Shown: one piece after another, positions 53,687 through 62,428 of the stretch
Numbering within the stretch: position 1 is the stretch's first letter
Layout: the number at the start of each line of letters is the position of its first letter
DNA from: Thiobacillus denitrificans
GTDB lineage: Bacteria; Pseudomonadota; Gammaproteobacteria; Burkholderiales; Thiobacillaceae
Assembly (NCBI RefSeq): GCF_001530125.1
Contig: NZ_LDUG01000021.1
Coordinates: forward strand, 1-64,000
Length of the DNA: 64,000 nucleotides
Direction: 5' to 3'
Translations under genes and position numbers: made by a program
The notes under the pieces: model-generated
The model's database searches: none
What the model was told of the DNA's origin: nothing
What the model saw: only the letters and a program-made list of their open reading frames with translations

Positions 53687-54331
53687 CCGCGCTCGACGTT
53701 CATCCGCAGGAAATGGGTGGCGCAGGAGATGCAGGGGGTAGTTGCGGATGACTTTTTCGCAGTGCAGGCGCAGCGCGTCGTCAGGATGGTCGAGCCCGAA
53801 GCTCAGCAGCGACAGCCGCAGATCTTCCTCGATGCGCTCCGGGTTCTGGCTGGTCGGCGGCGCGATGCGGGCATTGACCACGCGGCCGTCGTCGTCCATT
53901 TCGTAGCGATGCCACAACAGGCCGCGCGGCGCTTCGGTGCAGCCGCTGGCGACGCCGGCACGCGGGCTGACCGTGATAGCTGCTGAACAGCGCAGTCGAA
54001 TGCGCCTGGTGCTGCTCGGCAAAGTGGTCGTCGAAGGCGTCTGCCTCGATGCGCAGTCCGTCGCTGACGCCGATCAGGCCGCGCTCGATGGCGTAGCATC
54101 GCACCCGAGACGAAAGCCTGGTCGTCCTGCGGCATCGCAATGCCCGCCGCCCAGCGGATCAGGGCTTCGGCCTCCGGCAGAGCGGCGCGCAGTTTTTTCC
54201 CGGATGTCCCTGACGCGAGCCAGCGACGGCGCGCCATGGAAGCCGCCGATGCGCACGCCCACCGGATGCACCGAGCGGGCGCCGAACAGCTCCATCAATT
54301 CGTTGTCGAGCGACTGGATGCGCAGGCCCCG
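53683..54331 (-). pseudogene. NiFe-hydrogenase large subunit (HoxH-like), truncated and frameshifted
   Basis: Fragments in different frames line up with the C-terminal half of a cytosolic (group 3-like) large subunit. They include ELMELFGARSVHPVGVRIGG, AIERGLIGVSDGLRIEADAF, ASGCTEAPRGLLWHRYEMDD and, after a final shift near 53735, PCISCATHFLRMNVERG, the nickel-binding C-terminus. The N-terminal half, including the first CxxC, is gone. At least four frame changes are needed to read it. Confidence 0.8.
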
Positions 54332-54556
54332 GCGCAGCGATTCGATGGCGTCGAAGTCGGATTTGCCGGTACACAACAGACCGACATAGGCCTTGAGCAG
54401 GCTGCTGGTGGCAATGCCGCCCTGGCCAGAAATGGGAAAGCGCGGGTCGATGATCTGGTCGATCTGGGCAAAGCGTTTGAGGTATTGCCCGACCAGCGAC
54501 AACCCGGCCTGCGCTGTCAGATTGTAGGGCAGGCGTTTGATTTGGAAGTCGGTCAT
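54332..54556 (-). pseudogene. IS1380-type transposase N-terminal remnant fused to the hydrogenase fragment
   Basis: About 75 codons resembling the N-terminus of an IS1380-family transposase (IKRLPYNLTAQAGLSLVGQY, then LLKAYVGLLCTGKSDFDAIE). The frame runs on without a stop into the hydrogenase fragment (SLRRGLRIQSLDNELMEL). Neither the rest of the transposase nor a right end is present here, so an insertion followed by deletion is likely. Confidence 0.65.
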
Positions 54557-54778
54557 GGCGGCGGTGGGAAATTCAATGCCGCCATTATCTCAGGCCACCC
54601 CACCGGCTTCACCCACTGGGTGCGGGTAAATTTGCCTGCAACCCGCTCTGGCGCTGGGCTTACGCGAAAACGATCACGGATTCAGGTCATTGTCAGCCCG
54701 CCGATGTCGGAAAGCCGGGAAAGCCATCCCGATCGATTCGCTATAATCCATTTTTTCAAGCAGTAGAAGGAGCGTGCC

Positions 54779-55444
54779 ATGCAGCAACAATTCGACGTGT
54801 TCGTCGCCTCCCTGACCACCTTCTGGACGCAGCTGGCAAGTTTTGTGCCGCAATTGCTGGCAGCGCTGCTGCTGCTGTTCGTTGGCTGGCTGTTCGCCAA
54901 TCTTGCACGCACGGGGGTAACCAAGCTGCTGGACCTGCTGCGCTTTGACCGGCTGGCTGAAAAGACCGGCATCGAAGCCTTTCTCAAGCAGGGCAATCTG
55001 GATGTGTCGCTCTCGCGGCTGCTCGCCAAACTGGCCTACTGGATTGTCATCTTCATCGTGGTCGTCACCGTGGCCAACAGCCTGGGCCTGCACATGGTGG
55101 CCGAACTGTTCAACAAGGTCGTGCTCTACATCCCCAACATCATCGTCGCCATTCTGGTGCTGGTGTTCGGCGTGCTGGTGGCGCGTTTTATCAACAGCAT
55201 GGTGTTCGCCTACCTCAACAACATCGGCGTGCAGGGCGCGCTCACCATCAGCACGCTGGCGGAGTATGCGACCATCATCTTTGTAGTGTTTGTGGCGCTG
55301 GAACAGCTGGCGATCGGCACCACGCTGCTGACCGCCGCCTTCCAGATCGGCTTCGGTGCGATCGGCCTGGCCCTAGCGCTGGCGTTCGGGCTGGGCGGCC
55401 GCGAATGGGCGGCAGGCGTAATCAAGAAACTGACCGAGAAATAA
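54779..55444 (+). CDS. MscS-like membrane protein (conserved TM helix family)
   Basis: A 221-aa membrane protein with about four or five helices (for example LLAALLLLFVGWLFANLA and WIVIFIVVVTVANSLGL). It ends at the GLALALAFGLGGREWAAGVI segment that resembles the pore helix of MscS-type channels. The large cytoplasmic domain of true MscS is missing. The role is unknown, perhaps an osmotic-stress accessory protein. GAAGGAG precedes the ATG. Confidence 0.75.
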   Translation: MQQQFDVFVASLTTFWTQLASFVPQLLAALLLLFVGWLFANLARTGVTKLLDLLRFDRLAEKTGIEAFLKQGNLDVSLSRLLAKLAYWIVIFIVVVTVANSLGLHMVAELFNKVVLYIPNIIVAILVLVFGVLVARFINSMVFAYLNNIGVQGALTISTLAEYATIIFVVFVALEQLAIGTTLLTAAFQIGFGAIGLALALAFGLGGREWAAGVIKKLTEK

Positions 55445-55529
55445 AACAAACGGTGCCCGCGGCCGTTGCCTTGATGGCTAGGGACAGACGCGTGAAACGC
55501 CTGGTCGGGTTTTAAATCGGGAAATAAAT

Positions 55530-55563
55530 AAATATGGCGTGGAATTTCCACGCCATATTTTTT
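55530..55563 (+). terminator. Intrinsic terminator
   Basis: AAATATGGCGTGGAA (55530-55544) pairs with TTCCACGCCATATTT (55546-55560), followed by a T-run to 55563. It lies about 85 nt after the MscS-like gene and, with its A-rich left side, could also work in reverse. Confidence 0.9.
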
Positions 55564-55614
55564 GCATTGGGAAGCCGTTTGATGCAAATTTCGTTATGAA
55601 CGGGGTTTCAATTC

Positions 55615-55952
55615 AACCTGGAAACCGCAGTTGGACGCGCCCGATGGTGCGTCTGGGCGTGTGTCTGCCGCATACGATTCCACATGGGCTTCAGCCCATA
55701 GTGGATCGGAGTCCTTTAGGGCGAAGCAACGAGGCGGCAGGCCGGGGCCTGCAACGAGGCGCGACAAAGGCAGGCGCGCGACCAGACGTGCCAGCGGGTG
55801 CGTAGCGGTGTCACCCAAAAGGTGAACGCGAACATATTGCGCGAGGACGCCACATCCCATATTGCGCGAGGACGCCACATCCGAAGGCGGAAAACTCAGT
55901 ATTCACGCGGCTTCCATTGAGGTGATGAGCGGTCAACTGCGGTTTTTGGGTT
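55615..55952. repeat. MITE-like repeat, family C (copy 2)
   Basis: A 338-bp copy with ends AACCTGGAAACCGCAGTTG and CAACTGCGGTTTTTGGGTT. Compared with the 238-bp copy it has two extra stretches: one around 55668-55720 (CACATGGGCTTCAGCCCATA) and one holding a 25-bp tandem duplication at 55833-55882. The shared core includes GGCGGCAGGCCGGGGCCTGC. Confidence 0.85.
55833..55882. repeat. 25-bp tandem duplication inside family C copy 2
   Basis: The unit, starting CATATTGCGCGAGGACGCCA, occurs twice without a gap (55833-55857 and 55858-55882). Neither of the other two family C copies has it. Confidence 0.85.
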
Positions 55953-56050
55953 CAATCTAGCTTTGCATCGACACGGAGCAAGCCCGAACAAGAACGAGCG
56001 GCGCAAAACCGCCTATTTTTAGAGTGGATCGACACACAAGGAGAATGACG

Positions 56051-56323
56051 ATGGCTGTTGTGAATATTGGTCACTACTATGCCGAGTGGATGCCCTCCGG
56101 CTCGCCCGACAAACCCGGCCGCGGGCGCATCATCCTGCGCAGCGCAACCCGGCTCACCGAACTGTTCCGCCTGACCAACCTGGGCTCGGAGGATTACCGC
56201 AACCTGCTCCACATGCTGCAGACCGAAAAGCCGGTGTTCTGGGACAGCGAGGCAGGCTGGCTGCGCACCGCGCATCCGCAGATGCATGACGCCGAGCCCG
56301 TGGGGGAGCAGGAAGGAAACTGA
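56051..56323 (+). CDS. Hypothetical protein
   Basis: A 90-aa soluble protein not recognised. It starts MAVVNIGHYYAEWMPSGSPD and contains ILRSATRLTELFRLTNLGSE and a KPVFWDSEAGWLRTAHP stretch. The ATG at 56051 is preferred over 56045 because AGGAG then sits 7 nt upstream. The codon use looks like the rest of the genome. Confidence 0.6.
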   Translation: MAVVNIGHYYAEWMPSGSPDKPGRGRIILRSATRLTELFRLTNLGSEDYRNLLHMLQTEKPVFWDSEAGWLRTAHPQMHDAEPVGEQEGN

Positions 56324-56427
56324 GAAGCGGGCTGCCTGGCCATGCTGCCGGCTCCGCCCCCAACAGCCGGGCAGATCAGGCAGACGAGGATGAATCCAGA
56401 GGCTTGCGCATGCCCGCAAAGCACATG

Positions 56428-56735
56428 TCAGGCTGGGCGCATGCCCTTGCAATCCGGGTGTCGTGAGCAGCGCCAATACTTCTTGCCCGCATTTGTACCG
56501 TGCTTGGCTTTACGCATCACCATCCGGCTTTGGCATTCCGGGCAATAAGGCGCGCCTGCCGTCGTGATGCTCAGTAGATCCCGAAAAAACTTGACGGGCG
56601 CACTCCCCCCGCGAATCAGCGCATGCAGCGCCTTGCCATCTATCAGCTCGATGTTCTTGCCCCGGGCAAATGCACAGGCTTCATCCGTAAATACGCCGGA
56701 CGTCACCACAAACCCACCGGCGGCGGCCCCGGGCT
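56428..56735 (-). pseudogene. Mrr-like restriction endonuclease, C-terminal remnant
   Basis: About 100 codons. They begin GGFVVTSGVFTDEACAFARG, the end of the Mrr catalytic domain, and finish with a topoisomerase-type zinc ribbon (YCPECQ, then CSRHPDCKGM). The N-terminal catalytic part is missing; two stops near 56740 mark the break, where an IS5 transposase remnant begins on the other strand. The remnant is unlikely to be active. Confidence 0.7.
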
Positions 56736-56739
56736 GTCA

Positions 56740-57213
56740 TCAGCCCATCGAGCTCTCGCACGGTGTTCATGACGGACGGTGGTCAACGCCATGGTCACCA
56801 CCGCCGATGGCTTCGCCGAGCGCGAAGCGGCCAAGGCGATGATCAACGACGCCCGGCAAGCGACAGACAACCCGCAGGCAGAAATCACGCTGGGAGCCGA
56901 CAAGGGCTATGACGCCAAAGAGTTCATTGATGCGCTGCAGGAAATGAACGTCGTTCCTCACGTCGCGCAGAACACCTCGGGGCGCCGCTCGGCTGTACCC
57001 GACGCCATCGCGGCCAGTGCGGGCTACGCCATTTCGGTGCAGAAGAGAAAGCTCATCGAGCAGGGCTTTGGCTGGGCAAAGACCGTCGGGCCTATCCGCC
57101 AGGTCATGGTGCGCGGGTTGAAGAAGGTTGATCAGATGTTTGTGCTGACCATGGCGGCTTACAACCTCACACGCATGCACACGCTGGGGAAAATCCGTCT
57201 TCAACCGGCGTGA
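56740..57213 (+). pseudogene. IS5-family transposase, C-terminal remnant
   Basis: The open part (from a GTG at 56779) carries the C-terminal half of an IS5-type transposase: EITLGADKGYDAKEFIDALQ, TSGRRSAVPDAIAASAGYAI and QGFGWAKTVGPIRQVMVRGL. The first includes one catalytic Asp and the last the catalytic Glu region. Upstream the frame is broken by a TGA at 56770 and the DDE N-terminus is absent. It can supply no functional transposase. Confidence 0.8.
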
Positions 57214-57625
57214 AGGGCAGAAAATGCGGGGAAACGAAGCTCAAAATGAAGAAAACAAGCCCAAACAGGCTGAAAATTCCATAATGCGAGCGGCTGAAGT
57301 GAAAATCAAGGCTATGTCACTGTTAGTTGTTGAAGTCATGTCTTGTCCCCTCTGATGAGGCGCCTATCCTTCGGCCTCCCACAGGGGTCTGCTGTTGTAG
57401 GAGCCCCCGCGAGGAGGAGGCCGTGGTTGTAAAAGCCGACGCGTCGGCAACAACCACGCACGCCCGCCCCGGGCCGATGCCGTGGCGGTTGCGACGGTGC
57501 GCAAATCGGGGCGAGGGCGCCCCGCCCACAGCGCTGGCCAACACCAACAAATAACGATGAAAGAGCCAAAATCAAATATCCCGAGCAAGGTGCCACGAAT
57601 CCGTGCGGGGTATTTCAGCAGCCTG
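57214..57625. other. Gap between the IS5 remnant and hipA
   Basis: Holds the probable 3' end of the IS5 element (57214-57300, no clear terminal repeat identified) and then family D copy 2. No gene is supported. Confidence 0.5.
57301..57579 (-). mobile_element. MITE-like element, family D (copy 2)
   Basis: The inverted, near-identical counterpart of 49569-49847, with the same core length (261 bp between CAAGGCTATGTCAC at 57307 and AAAGAGCC ending at 57567). It carries the same family E hairpin. It lies just downstream of an IS5 transposase remnant, but its ends do not reveal whether that IS mobilised it. Confidence 0.8.
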
Positions 57626-58899
57626 TTAAAGCAGTTCTTGATATGCAGCAATGTGCGTCACTTCAGCTCCTGCCACTTCGGCCTCTCCAGCAAAACGTGG
57701 CCACTGCCTCACTGCATCAATCACCTTCTCAAAGAGCACCTTTGGCTGGTTTACATCAAATTTCGAACCCAGCTCCAGCAAATCGTCACGCGTAATCCCG
57801 TGCCCCTTGCCGGCCACCAGCATCTGGTGCTGGCGCGTCCATTTGTCCGGGGCCGGGTTATATGTGAAAAGCAAACGTCATACGCGGGCGAGAGGCTCCA
57901 CTGACCCGTTTCGTCCATGATGAAAGCGAGATTTTTGGTGTGGTCATCGCAGTTCCTGGCAGCAATATTGAATACGCAGCGGATCCATGCCTGCGCAAGC
58001 GCGTCTGCGCCTAAATCCATTTCCAATATTGTTCTAAAATACTGTTCGTAGCTGTGCACGTAGGGGGCATTGAAGTCCAAATGCTGCAGACCGCAAAGTG
58101 AATGGACATGCAGCTTTTCGTTGCCTTTCCTGTCGAACCGTTGCGTCATGAAATGCGCCCTGTCGTTTTCTTCCAGCAATCGGCAGGGGCTCATTGCCAC
58201 GCCTGCGGCGGTTGCCATGAGGTAATGCGCATACTCAACGCGGCCAAACCCTCTGGTCTTGCCCAGTTGCCCGTCGTCCCCCACGCCATCGAATTTAAGC
58301 AGCCAATGTTCAAAGCCTGACGGGACGTCGAATTGACCTGAAACAATTTTGTTGGTCGCCGGGTTCCAGCCGATTACGGCTTTGGCCCGCGCGCCCCCGG
58401 CGGAACTGCCGACGTCGATAATGTCCTGGGCAACTGTTGAGAATTCTCCGCGCAAAGCACGTCTGGCGTCCTCTACCAGATGAGCCATTTCCAACGGGGT
58501 GGCGACACTTGGCGCTCTCAATTCCCGGGAGGCCGGCTCAAACTCAAGGGCGCCCATCGCTCTCCTGCCGACATACATAAAGCGCTGGAGGGCGGTAATG
58601 TCTCCATTACGCATCCCATGGCGAACGAGATATTCGTCTATCAGCGCATTACCGAACCGGTCCGGAAGCGCATCCGCTATCAAGCCTGGAAGCCCGTGAA
58701 AGGTTTCCGTCTGCAAACTGGTAAAGCTGTAGCGCTTTGTCAGATGGAGTGGCATTTTGAGCGGTGAAAGCTCAAGACCCGCCCGAACAAACGAAGAGGC
58801 ATATTGAAACTCGTAAAAACCAGGCTTACCTCGCAACGGCGCCAACGCCCCTACTTGACGCCCCCAGACGCGAACTTCGACGGCACGTATTTCAGCCAT
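57626..58899 (-). pseudogene. hipA: HipA-type toxin kinase with a single frameshift
   Basis: A serine/threonine kinase toxin of the HipBA system. The N-terminal domain and most of the kinase are in one frame: the glycine-rich SSAGGARAKAVI and the catalytic NCDDHTKNLAFIMDE are intact. After SPAYDVCF near 57868 the sequence shifts frame and continues YNPAPDKWTRQHQMLVAG, finishing at 57626. As read, the last 80 residues are replaced by unrelated sequence. A short A/T run lies at the break, so a sequencing error is possible. Confidence 0.82.
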
Positions 58900-59263
58900 G
58901 CTTGCGCGTCCTGTCTTGACCGGGCCCTTTTTGATCTCGCGTAGACGTCGAGCGCGGCGCCCGTTGTCTTTGTGTCTTGGCCCGATCGGTCTTTAATAAT
59001 TCGAGTGGGCCTGGCGATCCCGGTTCGGGCACAAGGTCTTCCAGTCTGTCCAACAGGTCAAGGGCACGAAAAATTGCCACCAGATTTGAAAGCGTGGTGC
59101 CGCCGGTTTTTTCAAACCGCTTGAGTGGCGTCAGGCCAACTCCGCTTTTTCGGCACAGCTCCGCCTGCGTCATGCCGGCGCCGTTCGGGTCCACGCGCCA
59201 GGCACGGAGCGAACGCGCGAGCCGCAGGGCTATTTCCTGGTTAGTCAGATGCTTGATTGACAT
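58892..59263 (-). CDS. hipB: HipB-type XRE antitoxin/repressor
   Basis: A 123-aa helix-turn-helix protein. The DNA-binding helices read MTQAELCRKSGVGLTPLKRF, followed by the SNLVAIFRALDLLDRLEDLV dimer region. A charged, low-complexity tail of about 35 residues ends the protein. It overlaps hipA by 8 nt and is upstream of it, the normal hipB-hipA order. Four matching boxes upstream are its probable operators. Confidence 0.85.
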   Translation of the reverse strand: MSIKHLTNQEIALRLARSLRAWRVDPNGAGMTQAELCRKSGVGLTPLKRFEKTGGTTLSNLVAIFRALDLLDRLEDLVPEPGSPGPLELLKTDRAKTQRQRAPRSTSTRDQKGPGQDRTRKHG

Positions 59264-59268
59264 GGTCC

Positions 59269-59406
59269 AATATTAGGCCTCTATAAAGATTAACAAAACA
59301 TAAAAATCCAATATTAGTCTACATTACTTATCGCAACGCGTAAGGATTCAATAGTCTAATATTAACCTTATAATTAATTAATATTAACACAACAGCTTAA
59401 TATTAG
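59269..59406. promoter_or_regulatory. Four AATATTAG boxes upstream of hipBA
   Basis: AATATTAG occurs at 59269-59276, 59310-59317 and 59399-59406, and in inverted form (CTAATATT) at 59356-59363. The spacing is 41-46 nt, about four helical turns. The whole 140-nt stretch is strikingly AT-rich compared with its surroundings. The first box is just upstream of the hipB ATG. Confidence 0.65.
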
Positions 59407-59514
59407 ACCTTATTTTATTAAGCCCTAACGGATCATCGACGTGCCCAGCAACCGCTTCCCCAGTTTTTTTCAGGCAGTGCTGGCATAGGCAGAACAGGGT
59501 TGTAACGTTCATAC

Positions 59515-59907
59515 GCCCAAGCCGTTGCGGTGAGGCGGCACGGGCGACAATCCCGGCATGTTCATCCGCCATGCGCTGCAGCGCATGATCAATATCGCCA
59601 GACTCCGGCGGATACCTGCGCACCACGGCAACATAGCGCTTGCTCTTCACCGCGTTCGAACTGGCGACTCAACAAACGTCCGACCTCCGATCCAACGCAA
59701 ACAACAGCACGCCGGAAGTCCTCTTGTCGAGTCAATGCGCCGGATAAACCGGTTGGCCGATCTGGTCGCGCAGCATCTGCAACGCGAAACGAGTTTCATG
59801 GCGATCCAGCACGCTGCGATGCACGAGCACCCCGCCGGCTTGTGAATGGCAATCAGGCTGTCATCGCGGTAAATGATTGGCAGCGATTCGGACGCACCCT
59901 CGGGCAC
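59515..59907 (-). pseudogene. tRNA pseudouridine synthase C (TruC-like), decayed
   Basis: The N-terminal part SLPIIYRDDSLIAIHKPAG matches TruC. The catalytic region, normally HRLDRPTSG, is degraded to RFIRRIDSTRG. A frameshifted continuation reads KRYVAVVRRYPPESGDIDHA, then loses similarity. The C-terminal half is missing. No functional enzyme can be made. Confidence 0.72.
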
Positions 59908-60071
59908 GCTATTTCCTGCCCTCGCACGGGAAATGCTCTGTCAGCGCCTTCTGCAACACCTCACCGGCCGGCTGGGTCAAAGAACAGGCCGACCCATACA
60001 GCCAGGATGGCCGGCAAGAAACGGGTTTTGACCACAGTTGAATGCATAAAGAAGGGACTCTCAATGGCACT

Positions 60072-60401
60072 TCAGGAAGTGTGCATATGTATCGGCTTGC
60101 TGGGCAATAGACGTAATCGCTCACCCATACACTCGTAATCGCCCACCTGATATTCGCGGCAGACGTTCGGCCGCCGCTCGTAGATGGTGCATCGCAGGGT
60201 GTTTCGATCCAGCGCTGCGCACCAGCCGTCCTCGAGGCGGCGCATCACCCACCCGCCCCACTGATCCTGGGCGGTCAGCCGCGTCGGGACGTCGTCCTCG
60301 CCCATCAGCAAAACTTCCAGCCGGCAACAGCAGGCTTCACAGGTGGCGCACGAGATGGCAGCGCTGTCGTCCGTATCGTTTGTAGCGTTCATGTGCTGCA
60401 T
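60072..60401 (-). CDS. YkgJ family cysteine-cluster protein
   Basis: A 109-aa small protein with the zinc/iron-cluster pattern of the family: ISCATCEACCCRLEV near the N-terminus and CTIYERRPNVCREYQVGDYEC in the second half. The function of the family is not known. The start is uncertain between 60401 and 60392. It is divergent from the phosphoribosyltransferase gene. Confidence 0.8.
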   Translation of the reverse strand: MQHMNATNDTDDSAAISCATCEACCCRLEVLLMGEDDVPTRLTAQDQWGGWVMRRLEDGWCAALDRNTLRCTIYERRPNVCREYQVGDYECMGERLRLLPSKPIHMHTS

Positions 60402-60462
60402 TGTCCCATTCAAGCAGGGATTTCTGTCTAGGATGAAAGAGACAAATACTGAGGGGGTCATC

Positions 60463-61092
60463 ATGTCTTTTGCCAATCGCAATCAGGCCGCCGACCGGCT
60501 GGCCGAAGCCTTGGCGGCGTACAAGGGACAGCATCCGCTGATCCTTGCCATTCCGCGCGGGGCGGTGCCGATGGGGCAGCGACTGGCCAAGGCGCTGGAC
60601 GGCGATCTTGACGTGGTGCTGGTGCGCAAGCTGCGCGCGCCGTTCAACCCGGAATTCGCCCTCGGCTCGATCGACGAATCGGGCTGGACCTATATTTCGG
60701 ACTATGCGGAATCGGCCGGCGGCACGCCCGCCTATCTGGAACAGGAAAAGCAGGCCCAGCTTGCAACGATCCGCAAGCGGCGCGCGCAGTACACGCCGCT
60801 GCGTCCGCCGATCGATCCGGCGGGGCGCATCGTGATCGTGGTCGATGACGGGCTGGCCACCGGGGCGACCATGATTTCGGCGCTGCATGCGCTGCGCGCC
60901 AAGAAACCGGCGCGCCTGATCTGTGCGGTGCCGGTGGCGCCGCCGGACACGCTGGAAAAGATCGAGGGATATGCCGACGAGGTGGTGTGCCTGCAGGCGC
61001 CGGCATTCTTTCAGGCGGTGGGGCAGTTCTATGCGGATTTTCCGCAAGTCGAGGACAGCGAAGTCGAGGCCATCCTCAAGCAGACTGACTGA
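60463..61092 (+). CDS. Phosphoribosyltransferase family protein
   Basis: A 209-aa protein. The PRPP-binding loop reads IVIVVDDGLATGATMISALH, with the LAIPRGAVPMG and LDVVLVRKLRAPFNPEFALG segments typical of the family often found beside heat-shock or ABC genes. The base or sugar substrate is unknown. The ATG at 60463 has a GAGGGGG ribosome binding site. Confidence 0.85.
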   Translation: MSFANRNQAADRLAEALAAYKGQHPLILAIPRGAVPMGQRLAKALDGDLDVVLVRKLRAPFNPEFALGSIDESGWTYISDYAESAGGTPAYLEQEKQAQLATIRKRRAQYTPLRPPIDPAGRIVIVVDDGLATGATMISALHALRAKKPARLICAVPVAPPDTLEKIEGYADEVVCLQAPAFFQAVGQFYADFPQVEDSEVEAILKQTD

Positions 61093-61099
61093 TTATTCC

Positions 61100-61198
61100 C
61101 CTGTGTGGGAACGGGTCTCTGCGCAAGTTTAACGCTAATAATGGCACCATTAATTGGTCTTCTCAACCCATTCGCCCCGGGACGAGTCTCCCACAAGG
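61100..61198. repeat. Small inverted repeat
   Basis: CCTGTGTGGGA (61100-61110) with GGGTCTC nearby is roughly complementary to GAGTCTCCCACAAGG (61184-61198). It resembles the TGTGGGAGC-type interspersed repeats of proteobacteria. It sits between convergent genes and may serve as a terminator. Confidence 0.45.
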
Positions 61199-61224
61199 CC
61201 CCAAGCCTGTTGGATTACCCATGT

Positions 61225-62418
61225 TCAACGCAGTTTCACCCGCGTGCCGTCGCTGATCTTGTCGTCGGGATGGGTAATCACCTGCTCGCCCGCGTCCAGG
61301 CCGGACAGTACCTGCGCGATGAGTCCGGCGCGCTGGCCGACTTCGACCGGCTTCAGCTTGGCGCGCCCGGCTTCGAGCACAAACGCGGCCCAGCCCTCGC
61401 CCTGGCGAAACAAGGCGCTGGCGGGCAGCTGCAGGACGTCGGCATCTTCCCAGATCACGAAGCGGGCTTCCACCCGATAGCCGTCGCCGAGGCGGTGCCA
61501 GGCCTCGCGCGGGCTGGTGAAATCCACGATCACCCGCACCCGCTGCTCTTCGACGCCGAGCGCGGAGATTTTGGTGAAGCCGGTCGGCTCGACCACGCGC
61601 ACGCTGCCTTCGACGGCTGAGTCGCCGCCCCAGCGGTCGAGGATCACCCGCGAGCCGGGGGTGATTTTCACCGCATGGGTGGACAGCACTTCCACTTCCA
61701 CTTCCAGCGACTCGGGATTGCCGATCTCGATCAGGGGCTGGCCGGCCAGCACCGCGCCTTCGCTTTCGCGCACCAGCTTGAGCACGCGCGCCTCGACCGG
61801 GGCGCGCACGCTCAGCCGTTCGGCCGGCGCGCCGGCCTGCAGCCAGGCGGTGCTGGCGGCGGCCGCGTGCGCCATTTCCAGTTCGAAGCGCGCCACCTTG
61901 ACGGCGTGATCCGCGGCCTGCTGCACGGCGCGGGCACGGGTCTCCGCCGTGCGGGCGGTATCCAGCGCCTGCGCGGAAAGAAAATTCGACTCGCGCAGGG
62001 TTTCGGCGCGAGCGCGTTCCTGCTGCGCCAGCTGCAGGGCCGCCGCGGTCGCGCGGGCGTTTTCCTGCGCCACCGCCAGGGCGGCCTGGGCGGCGCCCGC
62101 CTGCGCTTGCGCCTGCGCGCGGGTGCGCGGATCCAGCGCATCCGAACGTACCGGCTCGATCTCCGCAATCACCTGGCCCGGCTTGACCGCGTCGCCGGCC
62201 TTCAGCGTGATGCGCCGCAGCGTGCCGCTCACCGGGGCGGAGACGACGTAGCGTTCCATCACCCGCGTCTTGCCCTCCTCCTCGACGGTGACGACGAACG
62301 GCCCGGTCTCGACCGCCGCGACGTCGACCGGCACCGCGCGCGGCATGAAGCCGTAGACGAGTCCCGCCACGACGAGCGCCGCGAGGGCCAGCATGCCGAG
62401 TTTTGTGCGCACCTGCAT
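61225..62418 (-). CDS. Efflux periplasmic adaptor (HlyD/MacA-like)
   Basis: A 397-aa membrane-fusion protein. One N-terminal helix anchors it; a lipoyl-like domain half (VVSAPVSGTLRRITLKAGDA) is followed by a long coiled-coil hairpin rich in Ala, Gln and Arg. The second lipoyl half (LSVRAPVEARVLKLV) and a beta-barrel come next. It pairs with the permease gene upstream on the same strand; a family C repeat lies between them. The substrate is unknown. The ATG at 62418 was chosen to begin at the anchor. Confidence 0.88.
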   Translation of the reverse strand: MQVRTKLGMLALAALVVAGLVYGFMPRAVPVDVAAVETGPFVVTVEEEGKTRVMERYVVSAPVSGTLRRITLKAGDAVKPGQVIAEIEPVRSDALDPRTRAQAQAQAGAAQAALAVAQENARATAAALQLAQQERARAETLRESNFLSAQALDTARTAETRARAVQQAADHAVKVARFELEMAHAAAASTAWLQAGAPAERLSVRAPVEARVLKLVRESEGAVLAGQPLIEIGNPESLEVEVEVLSTHAVKITPGSRVILDRWGGDSAVEGSVRVVEPTGFTKISALGVEEQRVRVIVDFTSPREAWHRLGDGYRVEARFVIWEDADVLQLPASALFRQGEGWAAFVLEAGRAKLKPVEVGQRAGLIAQVLSGLDAGEQVITHPDDKISDGTRVKLR

Positions 62419-62428
62419 GGTTCGTATC

